Position numbers and translations under genes: made by a program. DNA of 64,000 nt from Ampelocalamus luodianensis (lineage: Eukaryota > Streptophyta > Magnoliopsida > Poales > Poaceae). Positions 22,953 through 35,056 of the stretch are shown one piece after another. The notes below the pieces were generated by a model. The model was given only the letters and a program-made list of their open reading frames with translations, was not told the DNA's origin and did not search any database. Numbering within the stretch: position 1 is the stretch's first letter; each line of letters begins with the position of its first letter. The stretch covers positions 7,544,407-7,608,406 of the forward strand of contig CM070623.1 of NCBI GenBank assembly GCA_036346255.1. The letters run 5' to 3'.

Positions 22953-25900
22953 TGTTGCGCACAGAATTGTGCTGCGCACAACACGATGATCGCGGCAGCA
23001 ACAAGGTGCTCCGGATCTTGTCACCAACGTGCAGCGCCTAGGCGGAGCTAGGCGTGGCACGGCGCGGTGGCGTTTTGCACAGGTTGATCTTGCGATCTTG
23101 CCGAACAGGAAGCAAAAAGAGGTTGGAAAGATACGGGACTACGAGAGACTGATAAAAGAAGATGCGATTGGTATTTGATTGATTGGATTCTAATTTTTAC
23201 AATCGGCCATGTGTAACATCCCAATTTTCAGAGCTTAAAAATCTTTTAAATAGTTAGTAGGGAAAAATTCACCATTTGGTTTTATTTGATTTTAATTTCA
23301 AAAGCTTAATATTGGACTTTACAATAAAAAATATTTAATGTGAATAATCCCAACATGAACAATAACCAAAACTATTTTATTTGGGTTCTATGTGCTCAGA
23401 TATATTTTCTAGATTTTTCTAGAATTTTTCTGAGTTCATTTGCTATTTTCTATTGCCTATTTGAATTTCTGGTATTTTCTAAATTAGAAAAACTAATTAA
23501 AATCTCGGAAATCCTTTCGGGCCTAATCTCCCCGGCCCATTTCCTTTACGCGCACGCAGCCCGTTGTGCCGCTGCCATGCCCCGCCAAAGCCGCAGCATA
23601 CGTGCTGCCTCCGTCTGTGCCGCAGTGGGCCCGCCGAGGTCGCCGTCTCGCGCGGCTTCTTCCCGCGTCCGAGTCGGTGCCACGCCGCCATTGGAGCTTC
23701 TAGAAGCTCAATCCGACAACGAGCTTTCCTAACTAAAACTTCCTGCTGTTGCCAAATCTTATCTCCTATCTCCCGTTCCTATTTAGGTAAAATCATATCC
23801 CGAATTCCTTTTAACGCGAGATCGAGTTCGTGCCGACCTCGGACTCCTTTTAGGGTTTGCCGCCGCCTCCCCGCACCCTCCCGACTCCTATAAAAGGCCC
23901 CGAGGATCGCTCTCTCCCGCATCGTAACCCCAACCCTAGATCACCCGAGAGCCCTGCGCGCGCCGTTGTTGGTTTTGGTTTTCCACCCGCAAGGTCTCCG
24001 GTGAGCTCTTCCACCGCCGTCAGTGCCGCCCGGAGCACGCCGACTGCACCACCAGCATCGCACGAGCATAAGCAATCTCCTGGTGCCATCCACCTCGCCG
24101 GAGCGCCACCGGAGCTTCCGTCCGACAAAACCCGAAGGAGCTCCGCCGCCTAAACCTCGCTGCCGACCGCCACCGTCCACCCCAAGCACCCAGCGTCGCA
24201 CCAATAGGTTCGCAATAGCGCCCTCTACACGCCGGTATCACTCATCGCCGGTGGATCGCCGCCGTTCGCCGTTGCCATCGGGACCCGAGCGCCGCCGCTC
24301 CCGGTGTCGTCCACCTCGCCGCCACCTCAGCGCCGCGTCAGCCCCGCGCGTGCGTGTCGTCCGACGTGGAGCCTCGTCAGCATCCACGTGCGCGCGCACG
24401 CGGCGCCCACCGGATCCCGGCCGAGGCTCGTGAGACCCATCCACCGTGGAGCGTGTCACCGGCAGTGGGACCCACTGCCGGCCGATATCACCCGTCGAAC
24501 GTCCTCGCGACGTCACTTGCGCAATAATCTGATTTTCCTTTAGGAAAATAATTCAGAAATTCATGAAATCACGATTTTCACATTTTATGTATTTTCAATC
24601 TTCCAAAGGCCATAACTTTTACATCCGAACTCCGATTGAGCCCATTCAAATTTCTAAATTTGTCTAAATTCGAGACCTATCTAATTATTATTTTTTATTT
24701 AATTTTTGGAGTTTGTTTTGCCTCTGTTATTTATTTGTTTTGGTTGTTTTGCTTCGTTTGTGCGTAGACGTCGATACTTAGGGGGTTTTCGTCGAAGAAG
24801 GCTTCAACCAAGTTCAAGACCAGTACATAGACCTATTCCAAGGCAAGTCATACCTTTGATCATATTGAATCCCAGTTTTCCCAAATTATATTGTGTTGAA
24901 TTATTGCATTTACTTTAATTATGTGTTTAATCGCTTTTGGGCTAGTTATTGATCCAAATCGTTATGTTCACCTTGCCTACTTGTATACCTTAATCTTTTG
25001 TCGCCTAGATTGGTTTATTATTTAGTTGGTATTAACATATTGCCAACATGGTTGGTTAGACCGACTAGAATTGCTTAGCCATGCTACGAGTCATCATCTC
25101 ATGTGAGTGCAATTATGAAATTGACTAAGTGATTATGGAACTGTGTGATAAAACTGTGTGTGTTGTGTGCTATTACTCGTGATGGCATGTGTTGCACTAA
25201 ACCAACTGGGTGGTAAAAGATTTAGACTGAGGCAAGTGGTGGATACTGTGTGAACTGGTGGCTTTGTGATTGGGATTTATCTGTGTGGTTTAGTTAGAAA
25301 AAAACTGGAAGTCTTGCCTTGGTCAATTAAGGACTTAACTTTGTGCGCCATTGAACTGAGCTATACTGTACGACCGCATGTCTGGTGACAGGCCTAACTT
25401 AGTAGGTTACGGAGTTTCAACATTGGGGTTCAGGTGGATAGGTTAAGCTTTGTGATATGGGACTGTGTGAATAAGAACGTCAATGTTGAGACGAAGTTGC
25501 CGAACTGTTTTGTTACGATTAGTGCTAGCTACACTAGTTGTATCGTGTGGGTAAAGTGTACAAACCTCTGCAGAGTGTTAATCAATCTATTCGAATAGTC
25601 GCGTCCTCGGTCATGGACAACGCTCGGGATTTCACATGAGGGTAGTGTTCATAAAGTGTGGGATTGGGAGTGTGTGATCTCAATCATATGGTGTGTGAAT
25701 CAATCGGTTTAGTGTGTGTCTTTGTGGAAACAATCTGTTAAATTAATATTGCTTATTTGTTTTAAATTATGCTTTCAATCTATTATTTGTATTCAATTGC
25801 AAATGTTGCATTTCGCAAAATAACCACGAAGCCATTCCTTTGGAATAAGCTCGCATCTATATATTGCATTCGTGGTATGATTTGCGAGTACGGTTGTGTA

Positions 25901-27309
25901 CTCACGCTTGTTGTAAAACTTGCGTCCAAACCTACTGTATGGAGGAGTCTTCGCCTTTCGAGGAGGAGTTTGTGGAAGAAGGTTGATCGCTAGGTCATCG
26001 ATCCCGATCGGTTACTGTGGTGTCTTGATTGGAGTTTGCGAGTTTATTTCGTTCATTGCAAAGATTTCTTTAGTGTTAGCCTGCGTGGCTTAATAAGTTG
26101 TAACCCCGACCTTAAGGTCAAAACTCTAAGTTGTTACTCAAACTATTCGTTTATGTTATATTTCGCTTGTGTGGATTGATATTCACCTATGTTACCGCTG
26201 TGTGCACTAGCGTGATCCTGGACTAGTGCAGAATACACAGAGGGTCCAGAATTGCATTTTTGGGTCCCGACACCAAGACCCTTTTAAAGGGCAGCAGGTC
26301 TCAGCCGTAGGAGCTCAGGATTCCTAATCCGATCAAAATTTTTTACAGATATGATTCAGTTACAACCTCCAAACCTTCCATACTTAACATATCTTTCCTA
26401 ATTTAAACACGTAGGTTTTCCACATAGCAATTCTTCACGGAAAGTCTTGAAGTAATCCTCATTGAAGATCGGTGCGAGGTCCTGAGGAGGTCATAGACGA
26501 CATGGATTTTCTGAGGGTGGTCGTGGACAGCGCAGATCTCCTGAGAGTGGTCTTGGATGGTATGAATCGCTCCTGGGAAGTCTTGAAAGGTCCACGTGGC
26601 AGCTCCTGGAGAGGTCCTAAGGTGGTCCTCTAGGATGCTCCTAAGGAGGTCCTGGGTGGTCTTGGTGAGGCCATGTGGACACTTCGGAGGAGGTCGTTGG
26701 TGGTCCTGATGAAGCCTGAAGAGGTCTTGAACGATCCTGATAAAGCCACGTAAGCGCTCTTGAAGAGGTCCTAGCCGCGTTTTTCCTTGTCCTCTCGACC
26801 TGCTATTTTGCAAAGACCACCTTTTGGATCTTTACGAAGACCACCCTTTTGTCATTTTGCAAAGACCACCATCAGGACCTCTCAGGGGGTCTTTTGTAGA
26901 AATGATCATTTTACAAAGACTACCCTCGGGACCTCTTAGGAAATCTTTTGTAGAAGTGATCATTTTGCAAAGACCACCTTCTAGGACCTCTCAGGAGGTC
27001 TTCGTAGAGGTTGTCTAGGACCTCTTAGGAGAGCTTTGGAGAGGTCCTCCAAGACCTCTCAGGAGGACTTTGAGGAAGTCGTCCAGGACCTTCTAGAAGG
27101 TCTTTGAGTAGGTCTTTGAGGCTACCCTCCAGGACCTCCTAGGAGGTTTTTGTGGGTATTGCTCAGGACCACCCAGGAGGTCTTTGGGGCCGCTCTGCCT
27201 TTCGATTCAAAACTGAATATTAGTTGAATCAGCAGTAGCTTTAAGTTCTTATCATCAGACTACTCAGCACTGTAACGACCATTATAGATGTCAAATCTTG
27301 TCAACAACA
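22953..27309 (-). repeat. 3' LTR of Gypsy-2, split in two
   Basis: LTR parts 22953-23211 and 26278-27309 together (about 1.29 kb) align with 35057-36324. The split is exactly at 'ccatg|acccttttaaagg', where the solo LTR inserted. Much of the LTR (26470-27200) consists of imperfect palindromic 'aggacctcYYaggaggtc' units. Confidence 0.85.
23212..26272 (+). mobile_element. Solo LTR (3061 bp) inserted in the Gypsy-2 LTR
   Basis: The segment starts TGTAACATCCC and ends ..GGGTCCCGACA. It is flanked by CCATG (23207-23211) and CCAAG (26273-26277), a 5-bp target duplication with one mismatch; the empty site 'cagccatgaccc' is visible in the other LTR at about 35290. There is no internal domain, so it is a solo LTR. 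The 24841-25920 part is related to A1, A2 and F. The C/G-rich part (23540-24500) gives many artefactual open frames. Confidence 0.85.
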
Positions 27310-27452
27310 CATGCCCCCCTGTTTTTGGTAAACAAACATGTTTGCCACAAAACAATAATATCTTCAAATGCTCTTCAGGACGATGATTAAACACCGGCCA
27401 TATGCATGTTTCTCAGGGCGATGATAAACAACTCATCGGCCATGTGTGCTTC
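27310..27452 (-). other. Gypsy-2 polypurine tract and 3' untranslated part
   Basis: Read on the minus strand, 'aacaggggggcatg' (about 27310-27323) abuts the 3' LTR and is the probable polypurine tract. The rest is a short untranslated stretch after the integrase frame. Confidence 0.65.
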
Positions 27453-28796
27453 TTAAGCATCCTGCCAAACACTTGGATAGTATTTTTTCAAATACTTGCC
27501 ATTAAGAGCTTTAGGTAGTCTATCTCCCTGCAAACATTGTACTATATAAGAATTTTCAGGAACAATCTCTACCACTTTATATGGACCTTCCCAATTCGGA
27601 GACCACTTCCCAAACTTATTATCTTTAGACCCAACAGGTAAAATCGTCTTCCAGACTAATTCTCCTATTTGAAACAATTTTTCCTTTACCTTCTTATTGT
27701 AGGCTTTAGCTACCCTCACCTTATCCTTTTCAATTTCCCTCAAAGCTTTCAATCTCTCATCTACAACTTCATCTATCTTATCCATCATCAAGTTATGGTA
27801 ATCTACGACCGACAAATTATTTTGCCTGACCAATCTAAGAGCACTCAGATTTACCTCAACAGGTAAAACAGCCTCTTGCCCATACACTAACTCAAACGGT
27901 GTTACCTTTGTAGCACTATGCTTAGATATACGATGAGCCTATAATGCCTCAGATAACACTTTATGCCACCTCTTAGGACTCTCCTCTATCTTTTTCTTAA
28001 TGAGCTTAATCAAGGTCTTATTACTTGACTCGGCCTGACCATTGGCCTGAGCGTAATATGGTGAAGAATTAAGGAGCTTGATTCTAAGTGATTCGACAAA
28101 CTCACGTACTTGATGAGACATAAAAGATGAACCTTGATCAGTAGTTAAAGTCTGTGGTATGCCGAATCTATGAACAATATGTTCCAAAATAAAACTAATC
28201 ACCTCTTTATGTGTCATGTTTTTAAGAGGAACCGATTCTATCCACTTTGTAGAATAATCAGTGGCTACTAAAACAAAACGATGACCTTTAGAAGATGCGG
28301 GGCGTATTTGGCCGATGAAATCCAAACCCCAACCACGGAACGGCCATGGTTTAATAATAGGATGCAACATAGCAGCGGGTGCCGATTGCACATCACCAAA
28401 CTTTTGACATGACTCACACCCTTTATAATATCTAAAACAATCCTCCAACATGGTCAGCCAATAAAAACCAGCTCTTCTTAATAACCACTTCATCTTATGA
28501 GCCGACTGATGTGTACCACATATGCCTTCATACATTTCACCCATAGCAACTTTGGATTGATCCGAACTTAAAATTTTTAAAAGTAATCCATCTATAGTTA
28601 GGCGATACAACTCTCCATCAAGCAATGTATATTTTAATGCTTGCCGCCGAAGCTTTCTATCAACAGATGGGCTAGGGTTTTCTAAATAATCAATTAGAGG
28701 CCTTCTCTAGTCATTAGGATTAGGTTCGGCAGAGCCTGATACCTCCAAAGCATCAGAACTGCTATTGTGTTGTTCGGCTATACAATTTGTAGCAAC
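27453..28796 (-). pseudogene. Gypsy-2 integrase (broken)
   Basis: The integrase would insert the cDNA. The N-terminal HHCC zinc finger is seen at 'HQSAHKMKWLLRRAGFYW' with 'CESCQKFG'. The catalytic core has 'LDFIG..ATDYSTKWIE', 'LTTDQGSSFMS' and 'YYAQANGQAESSNKT' (D, D, E). The C-terminal domain follows at 27887-27453 ('WEGPYKVVEIVPENSYIV'). An in-frame TAG at 27939-27941, probably from TGG, separates core and C-terminus, and another stop lies near 28710 between RNase H and the integrase. Confidence 0.8.
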
Positions 28797-29246
28797 TTAT
28801 AGCATCGATTTTTCTATCATGAACACTTTACCCCTTTTAAATCGGTAACCAGATGCTTGTTGTGCCAAGTTATTTGCTCTAATATTCTCTTCTCTGGATA
28901 TATGACTAATAGTGAAATCATCCAGAGTTTCTATGACCTCTAAACATTTTTCTAAATAGCTATTTAGTGATCCATCAAAGCATTGCAAAACCTTAGACAC
29001 CTGTTGCACAACTAACAATGAATCACCAAATGCCTCTACATTTTTTACATCCATGGACTCTAAAATTTGCAATCATAACAGAAGGGCTTCATACTCAGCC
29101 TGATTATTGGTACAAAAATATTGTAAGCAAACCGATGTTTCAAAAACAACATCTCTAGGCGAAACTAGAACAATACCAACACCTTGCCCTTCTCTACAAG
29201 CCGAGCCATCAAAATATAATTTCCATGGGTGTAAAGACATATAATC
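28797..29246 (-). pseudogene. Gypsy-2 RNase H (5' truncated, broken)
   Basis: RNase H motifs are 'LYFDGSACREGQGVGIVLVS' followed by 'NNQAEYEALLL', then 'EAFGDSLLVVQQVS' after a TGA around 29071-29073, and 'REENIRANNLAQQASGYRF'. The frame is cut at its start by the small LTR element at 29247. No RT domain remains upstream. Confidence 0.75.
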
Positions 29247-29689
29247 TGTTATGAATATTGTGTGTATATTGAAGAAGACCAATGGGCAATATATATAGGG
29301 TGTACAAGGGTACAGATAAGGAATATAAAAGACTTCCTATTCTATCTCTAACATATCTCTAACACCCTCCCTCAAATGCAAGGCGTATGCAATAACATTG
29401 CATTTGAAGATGGTTGACACTAAAATATGGGAAATCCAAAATCCGAGTCTTGATAATATCGACGTAGCATGCAGCTCTCGGAAAATATGTCGAGTATCAA
29501 TAGATCTCCTCCCATCTGGGGTCGTGCGTCTGCCCATAAAGCAGAGCCTGCTGGGGTGTGCGCCAACACGACGAAGAAGATGATGAAACCGGCAAATATA
29601 GAAAAAGCTGTCAAATCATGTCGAATAGGAATAGGTGGAAGCATGACGACGCAGATCGAAGCCCAAGACGGTGGCGGCGCAGTGCACGG

Positions 29690-30000
29690 AAGCGCAATAG
29701 AAACGTAGTGCACAAGAAGCGCAATAGAGATGCAGTGCACAAGAAGCACAATAGAGACGCAGTGCACAGAAGCGCAATAGAGACGCAGTACACAAGAAGC
29801 GCAATAGTGATGCAGTGCATAAGAAGCGCAATAGACATGTAGTGCACAAGAATCTCAACGGATGCACAGTGCAGAAGAAGCGCAGCGGAGACGCAGTGCA
29901 GAAGAAGCGCAAGAGAGACGCAGTACACAAGAAGCGCAATAGAGACGCGGTGCACAAGAAGCACAACGGAGACGCAGTGCACAAGAAGCGCAACGGCCTT
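29690..30000 (-). repeat. 27-bp tandem repeat, about 11 units
   Basis: Units close to 'aagaagcgcaatagagacgc' plus 'agtgcac' repeat with substitutions. Because the period is a multiple of three, all frames give 9-residue peptide repeats: KKRNRDAVH on the plus strand and LRFLCTASL on the minus (element sense) strand. It lies inside the small LTR element. Confidence 0.85.
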
Positions 30001-30369
30001 AAAAGTTTGGGCGGCGGATCTGCAGCAGTTTGAAGAAAAGAACAGCGGCTACTGTCATGCAAAGAAATTCCTATGCTTTTATGATTGACAAAAAATTTGT
30101 GGACTCGCATGGCTTAGACGAACTCAAAGATAAATTTAACAGACTTGGATGGACGCAGCGAAAAAAAAACAACATAAAAGATAGCTAGCAGTAGCAGCAA
30201 GAATAGCTAGCAGTAGCGGTAGCAGCAACCAGCACGCAGTCAGCACACACATGCACTGCAGGCAGAGGCACACGCATAACTGAAGTAAGACTCCAAGTCT
30301 CCAACCAGACTAAAGGACCCAACCCCAATGTCAGCAAGCAGCCGAAGATACTAGCAAAAGCTTGTCCGG

Positions 30370-30900
30370 TCACAAGGCGTCAAGAAACCAATCTCCATCC
30401 AGAGCCTTCCATAGTTCCATCCCAATAGGGCGCCTCCGCAATGTAGCTAGCAGCATCAAAATCATGTAGTATGATGACCCGGCACAACTGAGCCCTCCAA
30501 TAGCAGCATCACAACCGACCCAACCGAAGAAAATAGTAAAATCCTCCCATCTTCGATCGGCAGCAGGAGCACTCGAGGGTGAGCGACGCATGGAGCTCGG
30601 GGGTGCTCGCGGTCCTGGGGACGATGGTGGCATGGGATCCAAAGCCGAGGAGGTGGCGACCCAAGAAGAGCCGGGCACAGAACTTGAAGACGAAGATGCG
30701 ACTCTATCTGGAGCAGGGACATCGCCACGGGAGGAGGCGCACGCTCCGTGTGATCGAGCGACGAGGATGCAGCTGCAGCGGCAAGAAGAGCAGATCGCGG
30801 CAGCGCAGCCACGACGCCAACGCCGGGTGAAGAAGATGCCGACGCCCGAGACGGCAGCAGCCGGGATGAAAGATGGTGGCGATGCGGGAGACGAACCCAC
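30370..30900 (-). CDS. Hypothetical open frame in the small LTR element
   Basis: A 176-codon minus-strand frame in the element's sense direction. It is serine/proline/alanine-rich at the N-terminus, with no recognised domain. It might be a remnant of a captured gene or of gag. The plus strand of the same stretch is also open (30590-31003), typical of G/C-rich sequence, so coding status is doubtful. Confidence 0.25.
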   Translation of the reverse strand: MGSSPASPPSFIPAAAVSGVGIFFTRRWRRGCAAAICSSCRCSCILVARSHGACASSRGDVPAPDRVASSSSSSVPGSSWVATSSALDPMPPSSPGPRAPPSSMRRSPSSAPAADRRWEDFTIFFGWVGCDAAIGGLSCAGSSYYMILMLLATLRRRPIGMELWKALDGDWFLDAL

Positions 30901-31194
30901 GGGTGGCTACAAGAAGAACCAGCGGCTCCGAGCGGTGACGAGGAGGCCTGGATCCGACGGGATCTGGTCCCGGCGAGCTCCGGAGGCGACGAGGTTGACT
31001 TGATCCGGCGCTGATGAGGAGGTCAAGCGCCGGGGACGTCGGGCAAAGACTCCATGGAAGGAGACGAGGTCGGCGCGCCGGATCTGGCTACCCCCGGGAG
31101 TACAGAAGGTCCTCCCAGGGGCAGCGCACAGCGGGGGACGAGCGACGGCCTGGAGGCGGCAGTGGCTACTGTGATAAACCTAACCTTAATATTT

Positions 31195-31206
31195 GCTCTC
31201 ATACCA
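31195..31206 (-). other. Primer-binding site of the small LTR element
   Basis: Read on the minus strand: TGGTATGAGAGC, one mismatch from the initiator-Met complement, directly adjoining the 118-bp repeat. Confidence 0.7.
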
Positions 31207-31324
31207 TGTTATGAATATTGTGTGTATGTTGAAGAGGCCCAATGGGCAATATATATAGGGTGTACAAGGGTACAGATAAGGAATATAAAAGACTTCCTAT
31301 TCTATCTCTAACATATCTCTAACA

Positions 31325-34300
31325 CTGATGAAAGGCATTGGAGACTTCTCATGATTCCACATCATTTGGTAACTTTGCAAACTATGCCCATGTGGGCGAA
31401 GGTACTCAGGAACATGCACTTGCATCTACATATAAGCACTCTCATATTGATTGGATCATAGATTCAGGAGCATCCAAGCATGTCACGGGTTCACTTAGTG
31501 CTTTCGCATCTTACACCCCATATACTCATTCTGAAACTATCCAAACAGCTGATAGAACTTCCCAGCTTATTCAGGCTGTAGGATCTGTAGAGTGCACAAC
31601 ATCCATTGCTTTATCCTCTGTTTTACATGTTCCATCCTTTCCAGTCAACCTCCTTTCAGTCAGTTCTATCATTGACCAATTCAAATGCACTGTCATATTT
31701 GATGATGATTCATGTTTGTTCCAGGAGAAGAGAACTGTGAAGAGGATTGGGACTGGAATAAGGCGTAATGGGCTGTAGTACATTGATCACGTTGATTCGG
31801 CATTGACAGTGGCTATAGGAGGAATCGAGGGAGAAGTTTTATTACATCATCGTCGCTTAGTACATCTATCATTTGAGAGTTTAAGTCAGTTATATCCTGA
31901 TTTGTTCAAAAGGGTAGATAAGAGTAAACTTGTGTGTGATGCTTGTGAGTTTGGAAAGCATACACGGTCTACATATAGTAGCATTGGTCTTCGGAGTTAT
32001 GAACCTTTTATATTACTACATTCAGATGTTTGGGGTCCGTGCTCAGTTACTTCTGTGAGTGGTTTTAAGTGGTTTATCACATTTATTGATTGCTATACTC
32101 GTATGACTTGGATTTATATGATGAAACACAAGAGCGAGGCCCTTCGATGTTTCCAAGACTTCCATAGGATGGTTGCTACTCAGTTTGACACAAAGGTTCG
32201 GATTCTTCGATCCGATAATGGAACTGAATATGTTAATAAGGAGTTTGCAACGTATCTCTCAGAAGAGGGGATACTTCATCAGACTACTTGTCCAGAAACC
32301 CTACCTCAGAATGGAGTGGCTGAAAGGAAGAATAGACATTTGTTAGAGGTCGCACGTTCACTCATGTTTCAGATGAATGTGCCAAAGGGGTTGTGGAGCG
32401 AGGCAGTGATGACGGCAGCGTATCTCATCAATCGTATGCCATCTCGAATACTTGGGATGAGGTCTCCAGCTGAACTTCTTTTGGGTCAACGGGAGTTTAA
32501 GGTGCCTCCCAAGGTGTTTGGTTGTGTGTATTTTGTACAAGACCACCGACCATCGGTTGGCAAGTTGGATCCACAGGCATTGAAATGTATCTTTATAGGC
32601 TATTCATCGAGTCAGAAGGGCTATAGATGCTGGAACCCAGTCGAACGAAGGTTGTTCGTGAGTATGGATGTGATATTCCGGGAGTTTGAGCCTTACTACA
32701 CGAGTGGAGAGACCCTTGATCAGTATTTGGAACTCTCTCCTATCACCGAGGGTGACAGTCGAGAGGGGAAGAACAAGGAGAGTCAACGAGAAGAAGTTAT
32801 TGTGGGAACAATTCCGTGCCCAAACCTAACGGAATATGCGAGAGAAGTCCTAGCCCCAAAAGAATTGAAGGTTTATCAGCGAAGACGCTTTGGCAAACAG
32901 GGGGAGAAACAGAGAGACAAACAAACAGCACCTGAACCACCAACAGCGGAGCCAACGATGGAGCTTTCTGAACAGTCGGCACTTTCTGAACAGCTGGCCT
33001 TTCCAGTTGATCCAGTTCCAAATCCCTCCTCGGATCTCTCTCCATCAAGTTCCTTGCCTCCCATTGGGGCGAGTGGTAATGTTCATTCTAATCACTCTCA
33101 TTTAGAATTACCACTTGCACAATGTAGGGAAACTAGAGCTAATGCTAGAAAGCCTCCAGTCCGGTACGGTTTTGAGCATGACATTACAAACTTCATCTCA
33201 TATTCCCATATCTCACTTGCATACAAAGCATTTATTGCATCTCTTCAGACAGTGCATGTTCCAAAAGATTGGTGAGCTGCTAAGCAGGATCCTAAGTGGA
33301 AGGATGCCATGAAGGAGGAACTTAGCGCACTTCAGAAGAACAAGACATGGATCTTGTTCCACTTCCCGCGGGAAAAAAGATATTAGGATGCAAATGGGTG
33401 TTTACAATTAAGCAAACTCCTGAAGGCAGGGTAGAAAGATACAAGGCACGGTTGGTTGCGAAAGGTTATAGTCAAACATATGGGATAGACTATGATGAGA
33501 CCTTTGCACCAGTGGCGAAAATGAGCACGGTAAGAACGTTGATCTCCTGTGCAACTAACTTTGGATAGCCCCTACATCAGTTGGATGTGAAGAATGCTTT
33601 TCTGCATGGTGATTTATAAGAGGAGGTATACATGGAGATTCCTCCAGGCTTTGAGAACAGGCAGACTGAGAGGAAGGTGTGTAGACTCAAGAAGTCTTTA
33701 TACAGTCTGAAGCAATCGCCAAGGGCGTGGTTTGATAGATTCAGGCGTGCAGTCTGTAGTATGGGATATTCTCAGTGCAATGGAGATCATACTGTGTTTT
33801 ATAGACATAGAGGATCACATATCACTATATTGGCAGTCTATGTTGATGATATTGTGATTACTGGAGACGATGCCGAGGAAATCAAGTCCTCGAAGGAAAC
33901 ATTGGGAGAGGCTTTTGAGGTGAAAGATCTTGGACCTCTTCGATACTTTCTTGGGATTGAGATTGCCCGTTCTTCGAATGGTATAGTTCTCTCCCAGAGA
34001 AAGTATGTCCTTGATCTACTGGCAGAAACGGGTATGCTTGGGTGTCGCCCTATTACTTCACCTATTGATAGGAATCACAAGCTATGTGCTGAGTCGGGAG
34101 ATCCAGTTGACAAGGAAGCTTATCAAAGGCTTGTTGGGTGTCTCATCTATTTGTGTTATACGAGACCTGATATTTCATATGCAGTGAGTGTGGTTAGTCG
34201 ATATATGCATGATCCCAGAACAGGACACATGGATGTGGTTTATCGAATCCTGCGGTATTTGAAGAGTAGCCCTGGGAAAGATCTTTGGTTCAGGAAGAAT

Positions 34301-34663
34301 CAACATCTGAATGTGGAAGGGTATTGCGATCTTGATTGGGCGGCGGTGTGGATGATAGGAGGTCTACCTCTGGATATTGCATCTTTGTGGGAGGTAACCT
34401 TGTGTCATGGAGAAGCAAAAAAGCAGGAGGTTGTGGCTCGGTCTATTGCAGAAGCAGAGTACAGAGCAATGGCGTTAAGTGTGAGTGAAATGATATGGAT
34501 GAAGGGGTTATTGTCCGAGCTTCGAATATGGAGGAATAATCTATTGGTGTTGCATTGTGATAATAAATCTGCAATCAATATTGCTAACAACCCAGTTCAG
34601 CATGATCGTACCAAGCACGTTGATATTGACAGGTTTTTCATCAAGGAAAAGCTCGATGACAGA
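31325..34663 (+). pseudogene. pol: Ty1/Copia pol polyprotein (5' and 3' truncated, broken)
   Basis: Copia domain order is protease 'WIIDSGASKHVTGS' (about 31450), GAG-pre-integrase 'HRRLVHLSFESLSQL' with 'CDACEFGKHTRSTY', integrase core 'LHSDVWGPC', 'LRSDNGTEYVNKEF', 'PQNGVAERKNRHLLEVARS', RT with 'KARLVAKGYSQTYGIDYDET', 'QLDVKNAFLHGD' and catalytic 'YVDDIVITGDD', then RNase H to 'VDIDRFFIKEKL'. Breaks: TAG 31776-31778, TGA 33273-33275, a frameshift near 33340, TAG 33566-33568, TAA about 33617, and two compensating single-base shifts within RNase H (about 34345 and 34420). Gag and both LTRs are missing. Left and right edges abut unrelated elements. Confidence 0.85.
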
Positions 34664-35045
34664 ATCTATTTAAGGAGGCCGCACCCCCTCTAGTTTTCTT
34701 GGATTTTGTTTAGTTAAAAGTTAGCCTTGTTGCAACTTCGTGTATTGGCTTGTGTCGACTAGACCAACCATAATACCGCTTTAAAATCCCAACTCAATTC
34801 AATAATTAATTTCCTATTTGCAATTTCAGATTGCTTTATCTTGTTTTTGCGTGCTTCTTCGGTGTATGCAGGAATTGACCTTCGTGGTCAGGTCAACCGG
34901 GTATTCATGCACGGTTGATAACGACTTGTCGAGCAGTTCAGCGATTGCGTGGTTTCGAGCCTTGCATGTTCGTAGCCAGGATCGTGAGGGTTGAGCGACG
35001 CCTACCGAACTTATCGTTCTCATCGAAAGATCGGGCCAACAATCG
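34664..35045 (+). repeat. LTR fragment of family E
   Basis: The segment starts 'ctatttaaggaggccgc', where Copia similarity ends, and runs to 'agatcgggccaac'. It resembles 2000-2345 in block order ('cggttgata', 'gcgattgcg', 'agatcgggcca'). Non-coding. It sits between the truncated Copia and the 5' LTR of Gypsy-2. Confidence 0.55.
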
Positions 35046-35056
35046 GACCTCCGGGC

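Larger units (their letters stand above)
29247..31324 (-). mobile_element. Small non-autonomous LTR element (2078 bp)
   Basis: Direct repeats of 118 bp, 29247-29364 and 31207-31324, begin TGTTATGAATATTG and end CTCTAACA. On the minus strand the right repeat is followed immediately by TGGTATGAGAGC (31206-31195), an initiator-Met primer site with one mismatch. The left repeat is preceded by the purine tract GAGGGAGGG (29373-29365). No pol domain is present. The two outer flanks belong to different hosts (Gypsy-2 RNase H and Copia pol) and show no target duplication. Confidence 0.8.

Noticed and set aside
29690..30000. CRISPR-like array
   Set aside because: The units are contiguous 27-bp tandem repeats without unique spacers, in a plant retroelement.
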